In this document: positions 1-8,116 of the stretch, piece after piece
Layout: each line of letters opens with the position of its first letter
Position numbering within the stretch: position 1 is the stretch's first letter
Origin: a bacterium
Lineage (GTDB): Bacteria; Zixibacteria; MSB-5A5; WJJR01
DNA length: 52,063 nucleotides
Assembly (NCBI GenBank): GCA_021813505.1
Contig: JAKAKI010000067.1
Span: 1 to 52,063, forward strand
Direction: 5' to 3'
The notes under the pieces: generated by a model
Told to the model about the DNA's origin: nothing
Database searches by the model: none
What the model saw: the letters and a program-made list of their open reading frames with translations, nothing else
Made by a program: the position numbers and the translations under genes

Positions 1-122
1 GGATCCAAGCCTCCAGCACGAGCCGATGATCAGAAGAAATCGAGAGGGCCGACGCCGAATTCCACATGACCCCAACATGGGGTCGCTCTCACCTATTGTC
101 AAGACATTTCTGAGACAGTACA

Positions 123-470
123 CTAGAGTGTACGGGTGCGCCCGGCGCGGCCCCAGTGATGGGTTATGGCTCCGACAATCACGCCGGAGACCAGCGCCGG
201 AAGAATGATGGGCACGAATTCCTGTGCCGGGATCGCGGTCAGCAGGCTAACCCCGACATAGACAATGGCGCCGCGCAGAATCCCGGTGCGCAGCGAGACG
301 CCCGCGCGATTGGCGAAGCCGGTCAGAAGTCCCGCCAGTGCGCCCCGAGCGATCGCGCCGAAGAGGTAGAACCACAGGTTTTCGGGCATGGAGGAGAAAA
401 GCAGTTCCAGGCCGAACTCGGGTACCGCCACCAGCGGCCCGATACAAAATCCCAACCACCACTTTCTCAC
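123..470 (-). CDS. small integral membrane protein, unknown function
   Basis: A 115-residue hydrophobic protein with about four predicted membrane spans (roughly residues 5-25, 32-53, 64-82 and 86-106) and short polar loops. It starts with GTG at 470, preceded on the minus strand by a GGAGACAGGAAC stretch that gives a good ribosome binding site. No family is recognised and no catalytic motif is visible. It stands alone, upstream of a decayed dockerin gene on the same strand. It is probably a real gene because of the binding site and the regular alternation of hydrophobic segments; function unknown. Confidence 0.6.
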   Translation of the reverse strand: MRKWWLGFCIGPLVAVPEFGLELLFSSMPENLWFYLFGAIARGALAGLLTGFANRAGVSLRTGILRGAIVYVGVSLLTAIPAQEFVPIILPALVSGVIVGAITHHWGRAGRTRTL

Positions 471-838
471 GTTCCTGTCTCCTGCCTTTCTGCCGGGATT
501 GCGCCACCTGGCCGGCCCGCCATAATCCGACGGTCGCCGGTTCCGCAGCCGGGTCGTACATTACACTTTGATGTCCCAATGGCCAAGGTTTTTTCCCGTC
601 GGGAGTGATTGCGGGGGGCATCTCAGGCTGAGAAGGCCAGATCGAGGACAGAGCCTGTCTCGTCGCCGTCAAGACCGCTGCCACTGCGCCGTGCCGGACG
701 GGAAACATAGTTCATCCTGCCATCGCGGCGAATTCCCGCGAATTTGCGCCTGGCAATCCCGGATTCGGCGTATTTCCGGCGAAGCGAAAGGGGCGCCAGA
801 AAGACGCCCCTCGTTCAGTTCGGTTCGCGGATTCCACC
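471..838. other. intergenic stretch without a recognisable gene
   Basis: Short overlapping open frames occur on both strands but none has a family-like sequence or a ribosome binding site. The only structured element is the hairpin at 789-811 that terminates the decayed dockerin gene to its right. Confidence 0.5.
789..811 (-). terminator. hairpin terminator after the dockerin stub
   Basis: AGGGGCG at 789-795 pairs perfectly with CGCCCCT at 805-811 across a 9-base loop, just downstream of the TAG stop of the minus-strand dockerin remnant. The intact paralogue near 44.8 kb has the same stem at 44806-44827, so terminator and gene end were copied together. Confidence 0.6.
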
Positions 839-1010
839 CTACGGACAATTCGTCGGGTACGGGCTGCAGGCGCAGGGATCGCAGGGTGCCGGACCGCTGT
901 TGAACAGGTAATCGTTAAGGTAGATGACATCGAAAACGTCATCGCCGCCATCGCAGTTCACGTCCCCGCGATCAACATGCGGGCAGCCTTGATCGGTGGG
1001 CGGAATCGGT
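839..1010 (-). pseudogene. C-terminal stub of a dockerin-repeat secreted protein
   Basis: On the minus strand this encodes the last ~57 residues of a dockerin-like domain (motifs RGDVNCDGGDDVFD and PCDPCACSPYPTNCP) ending at TAG 839-841. Over about 163 bp it is roughly 94% identical to the end of the intact gene at 44853-45731, with mostly transition differences, and then identity stops abruptly near 1010. Everything upstream of that point (signal peptide, beta-rich body, first calcium repeat) is absent and is replaced by the AIPR gene body in the opposite orientation. It is a truncated duplicate and probably not expressed. Confidence 0.85.
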
Positions 1011-1977
1011 ACGGACGTGAATGAGCGAATGGTGGAAACGCTACGGAACTCGCCCCATCAATTCTGGTACTATAATAATGGGATCACCGCACTGTGCTCT
1101 TCGATCCAGAAGAAGATGGTTGGGGGAAGCAGCCGCGATACGGGCATTTTCGAGTGCCGTGGGGTCACAATCGTGAATGGCGCTCAAACGGTTGGAGCGG
1201 CCGCCACAGCATTCTCTCAGGACCATCGATCAGTTGAGAACGCGCGGATCCTTCTGAGGCTGATCTCACTTGACCAGTGTCCACCTGAATTTGCAATCAG
1301 TGTTACCCGTTCGACAAATACCCAAAATCGAATCGAACTGAGGGATTTTGTGTCGCTTGACGAACAGCAGCAGCGGTTGCAGACGGAACTCCAATTGGAC
1401 GATGTCCGGTACGTTTACAAATCGGGAGACTCTATCGCGAGTACCGATAACGGCTTTGACCTGGACGAGGCAACGGTTGCCCTGGCGTGCGCTCATCAGG
1501 ACGTCGCACTTTCTGTCCAGGCGAAGCGTGAGATAGGCAAACTCTGGGAAGATACAAGTAAGCAGCCGTATCGGACGCACTTCAATCAAGCCCTGTCAGG
1601 CCGAAGACTCTGGCGACTCGTACAAATCCAACGCCGCGTCGATTCCCAGCTAAGACTTCTTGGGCCAAAAGAAATCGGGGCGAGATCGAATGATACTGGT
1701 TCATGGGAATAGGCTCATTGCACATCAGGTATTTCAGCTGTTTGATCTGCGATCATTCAATAAACCGGATGTCGACATGACGCCGCTTATCGAATCGGCA
1801 GAGGCACTTACGACAAGGGTCGCGGGTGAAGTGCCTCCCATGGTGGACAAGCTCTACCCCGAATCCTATCTGGCGAGTCTTTTCAAAAACCTTACCAAGT
1901 GCAAGGCTATTGATCAAACGCTGATTGAGTCGCGTTCGGGCGCTGAAGAAGATAGCCAACTTGAGTTCGGAGTCTGA
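1011..1977 (+). pseudogene. AIPR-family (abortive infection phage resistance) protein, 5'-truncated and frameshifted
   Basis: The translation contains the core of the AIPR domain: FWYYNNGITALC and IVNGAQTVGA near the start, and ILVHGNRLIAH later. AIPR proteins are bacterial defence or restriction-associated proteins of uncertain mechanism. The N-terminal part is missing; family-like sequence begins at DVNERM just after the break with the dockerin stub at ~1010, and the only available start (GTG 996) lies inside dockerin sequence read backwards. The first segment runs in one frame to ~1710 and the C-terminal segment (to 1977) is in another frame, so a frameshift lies around 1655-1680. It is a dead or at least double-damaged defence gene. 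Confidence 0.75.
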
Positions 1978-2196
1978 GTCCGCACAAATAGTACTGAACA
2001 GTTTTGCGGCGCCAGTTGGCGTCGCATTGGTGTCTTAGGCGGCGACTTGCGAAGTGCCTGGTGGCTGAGCCGATTGATTGTGCTGCCCGTGTTCAACGAG
2101 ATCTTTACCTTGGAGACAGCCGCTGCTTGAGTACATTGTACTGTTGTCCAGAATCGAGCACTGTGTCCAGCCGCCACGATCAGAAGGAGTAGGCGA

Positions 2197-2871
2197 ATGA
2201 GGATCTCTGAAACAGAGGGCGATGTCCTGGAAGAATGGAGGCAGCGGTGCGTGAGACATAGTCAAACTTTTGTCGAGGATGGCATCGTTCAAGAAAGCCT
2301 CTTCTTGAAGATGAATTTACCGCTCGTATTTGTTCTCAAGGAAGCCAATGATCCACCTACTTGTGACCTGAAGGAATTCCTACGGGGTGGTGCCTGTGGG
2401 AAAACATGGAACAATGTGACCCGCTGGGCAATCGGCCTGCAGCGGTTGCAAGAGGAAGTCTCGTGGTCAGATCTTCAAACGATTGACCAGGACATGCGAG
2501 CAAGGACGCTCAGTTCGATTTGTGTGATGAACCTGAAGAAGTGGCCCGGAAAAGGCTCGACTGTGATGGGGGAATTGAGATGTGCGGTGGACCGGGACAG
2601 CGACTTGCTTCGCAAGCAGTTCCGGCTCTACGGCAACCGTTATGACGTCCGAATCGCCGTCTGTTGCGGCGTAGGTGTCGCGGACGGTCTGGCCAAAGCG
2701 CTGGAGATCGGTGATCCCTCGAAATGGCGCAAGACGGCTACCGGCGTTCCATTCTCTGAACACGACGCAGGTCACTACCTCGTTGCGTTCTCACATCCCC
2801 AAGCATCGATAGACGCTCATGCACGCTACAACAACCTGGTCAACGCTTATCGAGAGATACTCAAGCGCTGA
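2197..2871 (+). CDS. hypothetical protein, possibly uracil-DNA-glycosylase-like fold
   Basis: A 224-residue soluble protein with a good ribosome binding site (AGAAGGAG) ahead of ATG 2197. No family is recognised with certainty. Three spaced segments resemble the layout of uracil-DNA glycosylase superfamily proteins: LVFVLKEAND (43-52, strand then acidic site), NLKKWPG (112-118), and FSHPQAS near the C-terminus (198-204, resembling the HPS motif). This is inference from motif order only; active-site identity is not proven. It lies beside a broken AIPR gene and a recombinase, consistent with accessory or defence cargo. Its 3' end overlaps the convergent recombinase by 11 bp. Confidence 0.55.
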   Translation: MRISETEGDVLEEWRQRCVRHSQTFVEDGIVQESLFLKMNLPLVFVLKEANDPPTCDLKEFLRGGACGKTWNNVTRWAIGLQRLQEEVSWSDLQTIDQDMRARTLSSICVMNLKKWPGKGSTVMGELRCAVDRDSDLLRKQFRLYGNRYDVRIAVCCGVGVADGLAKALEIGDPSKWRKTATGVPFSEHDAGHYLVAFSHPQASIDAHARYNNLVNAYREILKR

Positions 2872-3749
2872 CCGCCCGCCTCAGCCGGTCATCGCTTACT
2901 CTGGCGTAGATCTCTGTGGTAGTGATCTGCCTATGCCCCAGCGCCCTCTGCACCAGGTACAGGTCTCCAGTTTTCTGGTACAGCCGGGTGGCAAACGTAT
3001 GCCTCAATGAATGGACCGAGAACGGCCGCGTGATCCCGGCCTGCCTGAGCCACCGGGCGAAGTTCAGCTGAATCTGCCGTCCGCCGAGGCGAAGGCCGGA
3101 CTTCGACCGAATCAGCGGCACGTTGGCCCCACGTTTGGCTTCAGTGGCGCTTTCACGGAGGTAGTCGGCCAACATGGCGCACAGCCCAGGAATTAGGAAC
3201 ACCCGCTCCTGGGCGCCACCCTTGGCCCGGATCTGTAGGGTGCCGGTCTGGAGATCGATGTCCCCCCCCATTCAGCCCCACCAGCGACCCCAGCCGGATG
3301 CCGGTGCCGAGGAGAATCTCAAAGATCAGCCGGTCTCGGGCGGTGAATTGGCCCTTGTTCTCGGCCAGAACCGCCCGTAGCCGCCGAATCTCGTCGTCAG
3401 TCAGCGTCGACGGCTCCTTGGCCGTGGCAGGTGACGACCGGATCAGCCGGGCCGGGTTGTCCTTGATCCACCCAGATTCCACGCAGAATTGGAAGAATGA
3501 CCGCAGTGCCGACTTGGTGCGGTTTATGGTGATGGGCTTGCGGGGCTGGCCGTCAGGGGTTCGTAGCACCCGGTCGCTGATCAAAAACCTTGCCAGATCG
3601 TCTGGTTTGATCGCAGAAAGTTGAATATTCTCGCCCAACCAGCGGGCGAAAGCCGCCAGATCCCGGGCGTAGGCCTTCTGTGTGTGGACAGAACATCCGT
3701 TGGCCGCCATTTGGCGGGTGAAGTGGGTCGTCGCTATCGTCAGATTCAT
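2861..3749 (-). pseudogene. tyrosine recombinase/integrase (XerC/D-like), copy 1, frameshifted
   Basis: The two frames together encode ~297 residues of a phage-type integrase: an N-terminal SAM-like core-binding domain (AYARDLAAFARWLGE) and a catalytic domain with all active residues visible: R in LLGTGIRLGS, K in RAKGGAQER, HSLRHTFATRL, ALGHRQ, and the nucleophile in TTTEIYARVS. The reading frame breaks at eight consecutive C on the plus strand (3262-3269): AAT followed by eight G gives a +1 shift, whereas seven G would restore N-G-G-D-I-D, matching N-I-G-D-I-D in copy 2 at 27 kb. ATG 3749 follows a GAGAGG-type binding site. Either slippage inactivation, phase variation or a sequencing error. 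Confidence 0.85.
3262..3269. repeat. C8/G8 homopolymer at the recombinase frameshift
   Basis: Eight consecutive cytosines (guanines in the coding strand) at the exact point where the recombinase frame breaks. A tract of seven would keep the gene open. Such tracts are typical slippage sites and are also error-prone in sequencing. Confidence 0.7.
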
Positions 3750-4156
3750 CTCGCACCTCTCAAGTCATGCGGATTACGCGAAGTTGGGGAATGTGATGGC
3801 GGTCGCGAGAACTATGAGCAGTTTCTCATCTAACCCGTCTACCAAATCATGCGCATCCGTGGTGTGATGACTTCCTCGAAGACCGCGAACAGATAGAGGC
3901 CGCCTTGCTGTCCCTGGTGCCGGGATCGCCGCAACTGCTAACGTGTGTGGGGCTGTCTGCTTAATTGGTTGATGACCATAAGTAGAAGTCAGACGCAGCC
4001 ACTGCCGCTGGTCGCTTCGCTCGAACAATCGCTCACAAGAATCGCAGTCGGTGGGTCCTGGTGACGACAGATCGGGCCCATTTCATGCGATTTCACTTGA
4101 GATTGAACGCATCATGACTTATCTTTCAGCAAGAGAGTGATTAGGATCACCGTTCT
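3750..4156. other. intergenic region between recombinase and sigma-factor operon
   Basis: About 400 bp with no family-like open frame and no tRNA or attachment-site repeat that I can see. The left end carries the recombinase leader; the right end carries the promoter candidate at 4097-4125 for the sigma-factor operon. Confidence 0.5.
4097..4125 (+). promoter_or_regulatory. candidate sigma-70 promoter of the sigma/CHAT operon
   Basis: TTGAGA (4097-4102) and TATCTT (4120-4125) are separated by exactly 17 bases and lie ~32 bp before the sigma gene ATG at 4157. This suggests housekeeping transcription. I see no clear ECF-type GGAAC/-10 pair, so autoregulation by the encoded sigma is not evident. 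Unproven. Confidence 0.4.
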
Positions 4157-4729
4157 ATGAGTCTCAATCAAGATCAAGACCTCACCGCAATCGTGAGTCT
4201 ATGTCAGCAGGGTGATCAACAGGCTTGGGAAGAGCTTCTTGACCTGCTCACGCCCATAATTCTGGCAATCTGCAGGCACGCGGGTCTACCCGCGGATGAG
4301 AGTCTTGATGTATTTGGACAAGTGTGCCACGTGCTGCTTACAGACATCTGCCGGTTGCGGTCCAAAGAGAAAGTGCTATTTTTCGCCGCGAAGGTCACTC
4401 ATAACGAGATCTTCCATCTGCGTCGGCGAGTTCGCAGAGCGCAGGTGCTCGAACGAGAATTCGCCGTCGATCAAGCACAATTCACTGATAAAACTCCCGA
4501 GACAAGATACGTTCTTGAAAAGCGCGCAGAGGCACTGCTGGAGGCTCTCTCGAAGCTCCCCAATAGGGAGCACCACCTAATTAGAGCGCTGTTCCTCGAT
4601 CCGCTTGAGCCGAGTTACGCGGAAATCTCTGAGTCTCTGAAGATCCCGGTCTCTTCAATTGGCCCGACTCGGGCAAGGAGCCTGGCCAAGCTTCGCGATA
4701 TCTTAGCTGAGAGTGACTTTGACAGATAG
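4157..4729 (+). CDS. ECF-type RNA polymerase sigma factor
   Basis: A 190-residue sigma-70 family protein of ECF size. Region 2 spans about residues 15-95 (GDQQAWEELLDLL, then a DVFGQVCHVLLTDI helix and a basic HLRRRVRR stretch). Region 4 spans about 125-185 with the helix-turn-helix YAEISESLKIPVSSIGPTRA. It would direct RNA polymerase to a small set of promoters. It is the first gene of a four-gene operon with the 196-aa protein (37-bp gap), the TPR-CHAT protease and a subtilisin. The downstream partner is expected to control it, but no classical zinc-finger anti-sigma is present. Confidence 0.88.
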   Translation: MSLNQDQDLTAIVSLCQQGDQQAWEELLDLLTPIILAICRHAGLPADESLDVFGQVCHVLLTDICRLRSKEKVLFFAAKVTHNEIFHLRRRVRRAQVLEREFAVDQAQFTDKTPETRYVLEKRAEALLEALSKLPNREHHLIRALFLDPLEPSYAEISESLKIPVSSIGPTRARSLAKLRDILAESDFDR

Positions 4730-4766
4730 GCAAGAGATCTGGTGAGCGTAGTCGACATGGAGGGCT

Positions 4767-5357
4767 ATGAGAAGCTGGGAAAATACTGTTGAGTTGCTGT
4801 GGCGTTATTGCTGCGAGAGTGTAACCGCCGAGGAAGTTCGCGAGGTAGAGTCTCTCTTTGAATCCCATCGAGGTAGTCAGGAAATGGCGCGTTTCCTGAA
4901 GGAATTCCGCCGCGACAGTGGTCACCCGAACTCACAAAAGCTCTCGTCCGCCGCGTCCCGGCTTGCACGCGACGCCATCCGCGCATTCCTCGCAGGCGCC
5001 GGGGAAGAAGCACCCCACCGCGGTATCCCTGTGTTCGATTCCGCTCTCCTGCCGGCACCCGAAGGCGCGAGGCCGTCAGGTCTCGATTGCCGCCGTTTGA
5101 GATACAAGATGAACGAATGGGAGGTCGATCTCGCAAGTTATCCGCTGACACCAGATTCTGCAGAGTTAATGGGATTTGTCTCCGGGCCTCTCGTCGGCGG
5201 AAGGTTGAAAGTGCGTCTTCACAACGACCACAGCGATTTCTGTGTCGAAGCACTTGCTGATCGTTCCTTTCGCCTGCAGCGAGTCCCCGTGGCGAAGTAC
5301 CGCCTCCTGATCTCTGACGGCGATGATCCAATCGGTCTGATCGAAGTCGAACTATGA
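4767..5357 (+). CDS. 196-aa operon partner of the ECF sigma factor; possible anti-sigma or CHAT substrate
   Basis: No firm family. The N-terminal ~50 residues form an acidic helical segment (LLWRYCCESVTAEEVREVES) reminiscent of the helical sigma-binding region of anti-sigma factors, but without the HxxxCxxC zinc motif. A low-complexity linker follows (about 55-115). The C-terminal ~65 residues look beta-rich (GPLVGGRLKVRLHN to the end), like a small Ig or carboxypeptidase-regulatory-type module. There is no signal peptide or membrane helix, so it is probably cytoplasmic. It begins after a GGAGGG site and its TGA overlaps the next gene's ATG (ATGA at 5354), implying coupled translation with the CHAT protease. 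Anti-sigma or protease-substrate roles are inferred from position only. Confidence 0.6.
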   Translation: MRSWENTVELLWRYCCESVTAEEVREVESLFESHRGSQEMARFLKEFRRDSGHPNSQKLSSAASRLARDAIRAFLAGAGEEAPHRGIPVFDSALLPAPEGARPSGLDCRRLRYKMNEWEVDLASYPLTPDSAELMGFVSGPLVGGRLKVRLHNDHSDFCVEALADRSFRLQRVPVAKYRLLISDGDDPIGLIEVEL

Positions 5358-8116
5358 CCAACTACCAGGACGTCCTAAAGCTGAAAACGACGGCTGCTGC
5401 CCGCTCATTCATTGCGACAAGGTTTAACAGCGATCCGGCGGCGGCGGCACAATCGTTCGATGCCGAGCTTAGACAGTTGCTACAGTCTGACCTCCAGAGG
5501 GCCAGGAGATTCGTGCGGGCCGCAAAGAAGTGCTTTGGCGCATTGCCTCACGAGTACTGGGCCCGGTGGCAGGCTATGGATGCTCGCCAGTGCCAATACG
5601 CTGGACGCCATCAACTCGCACGCCAGCGATACTTGCTGGCGGCTGAGTCTTTCCGGCGCCACCGTAACGCCGAATTCGTCGCCAAAGTGGAGCGGGCATT
5701 GACAGAAGTGTGCATGTATCTGGGCCAGTATGACGAGGCCCTTATTTCTGGCCGGCGGTCGTTGCGCTATTTTGTTGCAAATGGCAAGAGCACCGAAGCT
5801 GCACAAACTTTGACCAACATCGGCAACGTCTACCACCGGATGGACAACAACCGGATGGCGCTTCGATACTACGACCACGCCCGCGATATCTTCCGGTCGG
5901 AACGAGGAATCCCGCTGGCGATTGTGGACTATAATCGTGCGAACATCATGCTGAACCTGAATCAGTTGCGGGAGGCCGAGGCGCTCTATCGCGAAGTCGC
6001 CGGCGTATACACTTCACATGGGATGACGATTGCCGCGAACCTGGCGAAGTCATCGATCGCATACCTATACCTGCTCGAAGATCGGTACCCGGAGTCCCTG
6101 AAACTGATCGAGGAGGCTGTCGATGCTCTTCGTGACTCTGATGATGTCAGATCGCGATTAATGGCTCAACTGGACCTGATGGAAATCCATCTTCGAATTA
6201 ATCAGTATATCACTACGATTACGATCGGCGAGGAGATCATACCCTCGTTCAAGTCCCGTCGTATGCGCTATGAAGAGGCAAAGGCGCGTGTTTTTCTCGC
6301 CATGGCCAAACAGGCGCTCGGCGACTACCGACAGGCGGAGCCGGAATTGAACCGCGCGGCCCGCCTATTCAAGCTTGAGTCGAACCACTTGTGGAGTGGC
6401 ATGGTCCGGCTTGCCAGGGGCAGGCTATGCTTTCTCGAAGGTGATTACTCGACGGCCGCCAGGCTTGCGGCCTCAGCGCTCAGACTCTTTTATAGCAGCA
6501 AGGATGAACGGCGGGCTCTAGACGCCAGGATCTCGTGGATCGAATCGCGTCTGAAAGTACTTCCGACGAAAGCGCTGCTTCGGGAAGCGGACATCCTATT
6601 GCACAAAGGCCTGACTCATCGCCAGCGATATGATCTAAACCGCGTGCTCGGTGAGTTTCATTCCGGCCGTAAGGATTACGCCACCGCCCTGTCATACCTC
6701 TCCAGAGCAGTGGCGTCGGTTGAGAAGATCATGTCGCGACTGTACCCGGATGAGCTCGGGGACTTCTTCTTCGCTGACAAAGCGCGGGGGTACTCACTCT
6801 TGATTGAATGCCTATTGAAACAAGGCCGCACGCGAAACGCATTGGATGCCAGCCTGACACGAGCCGCCGTGATCAACCACCGCGGGCTTGCCACACCCCG
6901 TTTACATCGCGAGGTACCGGAGAATTTGATTGCGGAGATGGAACAGTTGCGATCGTCATTGAACGCTCTTTATCAGTTCCCAAGTGTCCCGGGACGGGCT
7001 CTTCCGCAGGTCCGCAGCGCTTCTGCGGTGGAGAAAAAAGTCTGGTTGGTGGAACAAAGAATCCGGACACATTCCCCTCCAGGGTATACTGAGTGGCCCC
7101 GGCTCAGAGAGTACAAGAATCACTGGCAGAAGTATCTCCGACCGCACGAGACTCTCGTAAACTTCGTGGACACCGAGGCGTTCATTGGTGCGTTCATCGC
7201 TACTTCAGAAAGAGCAGATCTGGTACCATTAGAGATTACCCGTGCCGAATTGCGCGAGACGCTCCGCAAGCTCAGTTTCTTATTTGAGACAACCATACTC
7301 GGACCGCGCGTTCCCCCAGAAGCCGAGCAAAGTATCGACGAAAAGCTCACGCTGCTGTTTGAGAAGCTCCTGGAGCCGCTCCTAACCCGACTTGTCAATC
7401 GACGGGCAATCTTCATTCTGGATGGTATCTTTGAGCAAGTGCCGTTCGGGGCTCTCCGGGATTCTCTCGGGGGCTTCGCCAAAGACACGCTCGACTTTCA
7501 TACTGTTGTGAACCCGAGCGATATCGCCAATGATCCCATGGCGCTGGCATGTCTTCATGATCGCCGAAGTGCCGTCTTTGCCATCCCTACCTCCGAACTG
7601 CAATCCATCGAGCAGGAGGGACGGGACATCTCTGGAGGCTTTGAAAACGTCCACCTCTATCTTGGCGCCGAAGCCACCTCAGCAGCCCTGCGGGAAGAGC
7701 TAACCAAGGCCAACGGATTTGTGCATGTTGCCGCGCATGCATCACATTCCTCGGAGAATCCGCTATTCTCAAAATTGATGATTGGGGATGGTCCGTTTTA
7801 TCCATTCGACTTGTCTGGCATTGGTATTAAGGCAATGCTTGTTACTCTTTCCGGGTGCCAGACTGCACTCCCTGGGTTTTTCCATGGTACTGCACTGAGC
7901 CTCGCAAAGGCGTTCTATCGGGCGGGCAGTCGGTATGTGATTGCGTCTCTCTGGCCCGTAAAGGATCAGGTAGCCAGAGTATTCATGGTAAGCTTTTACG
8001 ATGCCTTGCGCGACTGCGGCAATGTCACATTGGCTTACAGGCGTTCCGTCGATTCCCTGCATGGATTGACCGGAGCCCCTGCATCCTGGGGATCTTTCGT
8101 TTTGCTTGGTAGATGA
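5354..8116 (+). CDS. TPR-CHAT caspase-like protease
   Basis: A 920-residue cytoplasmic-looking protein. About residues 60-460 are tandem tetratricopeptide-type helical repeats (for example AAQTLTNIGNVYHRMDNNRM and ALRYYDHARDIF). The C-terminal third is a CHAT domain, the caspase-like cysteine protease family associated with TPRs. The catalytic histidine is in FVHVAAHAS (H795) and the cysteine in TLSGCQTALP (C835), followed by the typical AKAFYRAGSRYVIASLWPV segment. Both catalytic residues are intact. TPR arms normally sense a partner and gate CHAT activity. The gene overlaps both neighbours by ATGA, so it belongs firmly to the sigma operon. The most similar known arrangement is TPR-CHAT Csx29 with Csx30 and RpoE in type III-E CRISPR loci; no CRISPR gene is present here. 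Confidence 0.9.
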   Translation: MTNYQDVLKLKTTAAARSFIATRFNSDPAAAAQSFDAELRQLLQSDLQRARRFVRAAKKCFGALPHEYWARWQAMDARQCQYAGRHQLARQRYLLAAESFRRHRNAEFVAKVERALTEVCMYLGQYDEALISGRRSLRYFVANGKSTEAAQTLTNIGNVYHRMDNNRMALRYYDHARDIFRSERGIPLAIVDYNRANIMLNLNQLREAEALYREVAGVYTSHGMTIAANLAKSSIAYLYLLEDRYPESLKLIEEAVDALRDSDDVRSRLMAQLDLMEIHLRINQYITTITIGEEIIPSFKSRRMRYEEAKARVFLAMAKQALGDYRQAEPELNRAARLFKLESNHLWSGMVRLARGRLCFLEGDYSTAARLAASALRLFYSSKDERRALDARISWIESRLKVLPTKALLREADILLHKGLTHRQRYDLNRVLGEFHSGRKDYATALSYLSRAVASVEKIMSRLYPDELGDFFFADKARGYSLLIECLLKQGRTRNALDASLTRAAVINHRGLATPRLHREVPENLIAEMEQLRSSLNALYQFPSVPGRALPQVRSASAVEKKVWLVEQRIRTHSPPGYTEWPRLREYKNHWQKYLRPHETLVNFVDTEAFIGAFIATSERADLVPLEITRAELRETLRKLSFLFETTILGPRVPPEAEQSIDEKLTLLFEKLLEPLLTRLVNRRAIFILDGIFEQVPFGALRDSLGGFAKDTLDFHTVVNPSDIANDPMALACLHDRRSAVFAIPTSELQSIEQEGRDISGGFENVHLYLGAEATSAALREELTKANGFVHVAAHASHSSENPLFSKLMIGDGPFYPFDLSGIGIKAMLVTLSGCQTALPGFFHGTALSLAKAFYRAGSRYVIASLWPVKDQVARVFMVSFYDALRDCGNVTLAYRRSVDSLHGLTGAPASWGSFVLLGR

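Noticed and set aside
3750-4156. tRNA or att site next to recombinase copy 1
   Set aside because: No cloverleaf-like sequence and no repeat of this DNA beside recombinase copy 2 could be seen.
4765-5361. 198-codon minus-strand frame opposite the 196-aa gene
   Set aside because: Arg-rich translation with no ribosome binding site; the plus strand has coupled overlaps on both sides of the operon.
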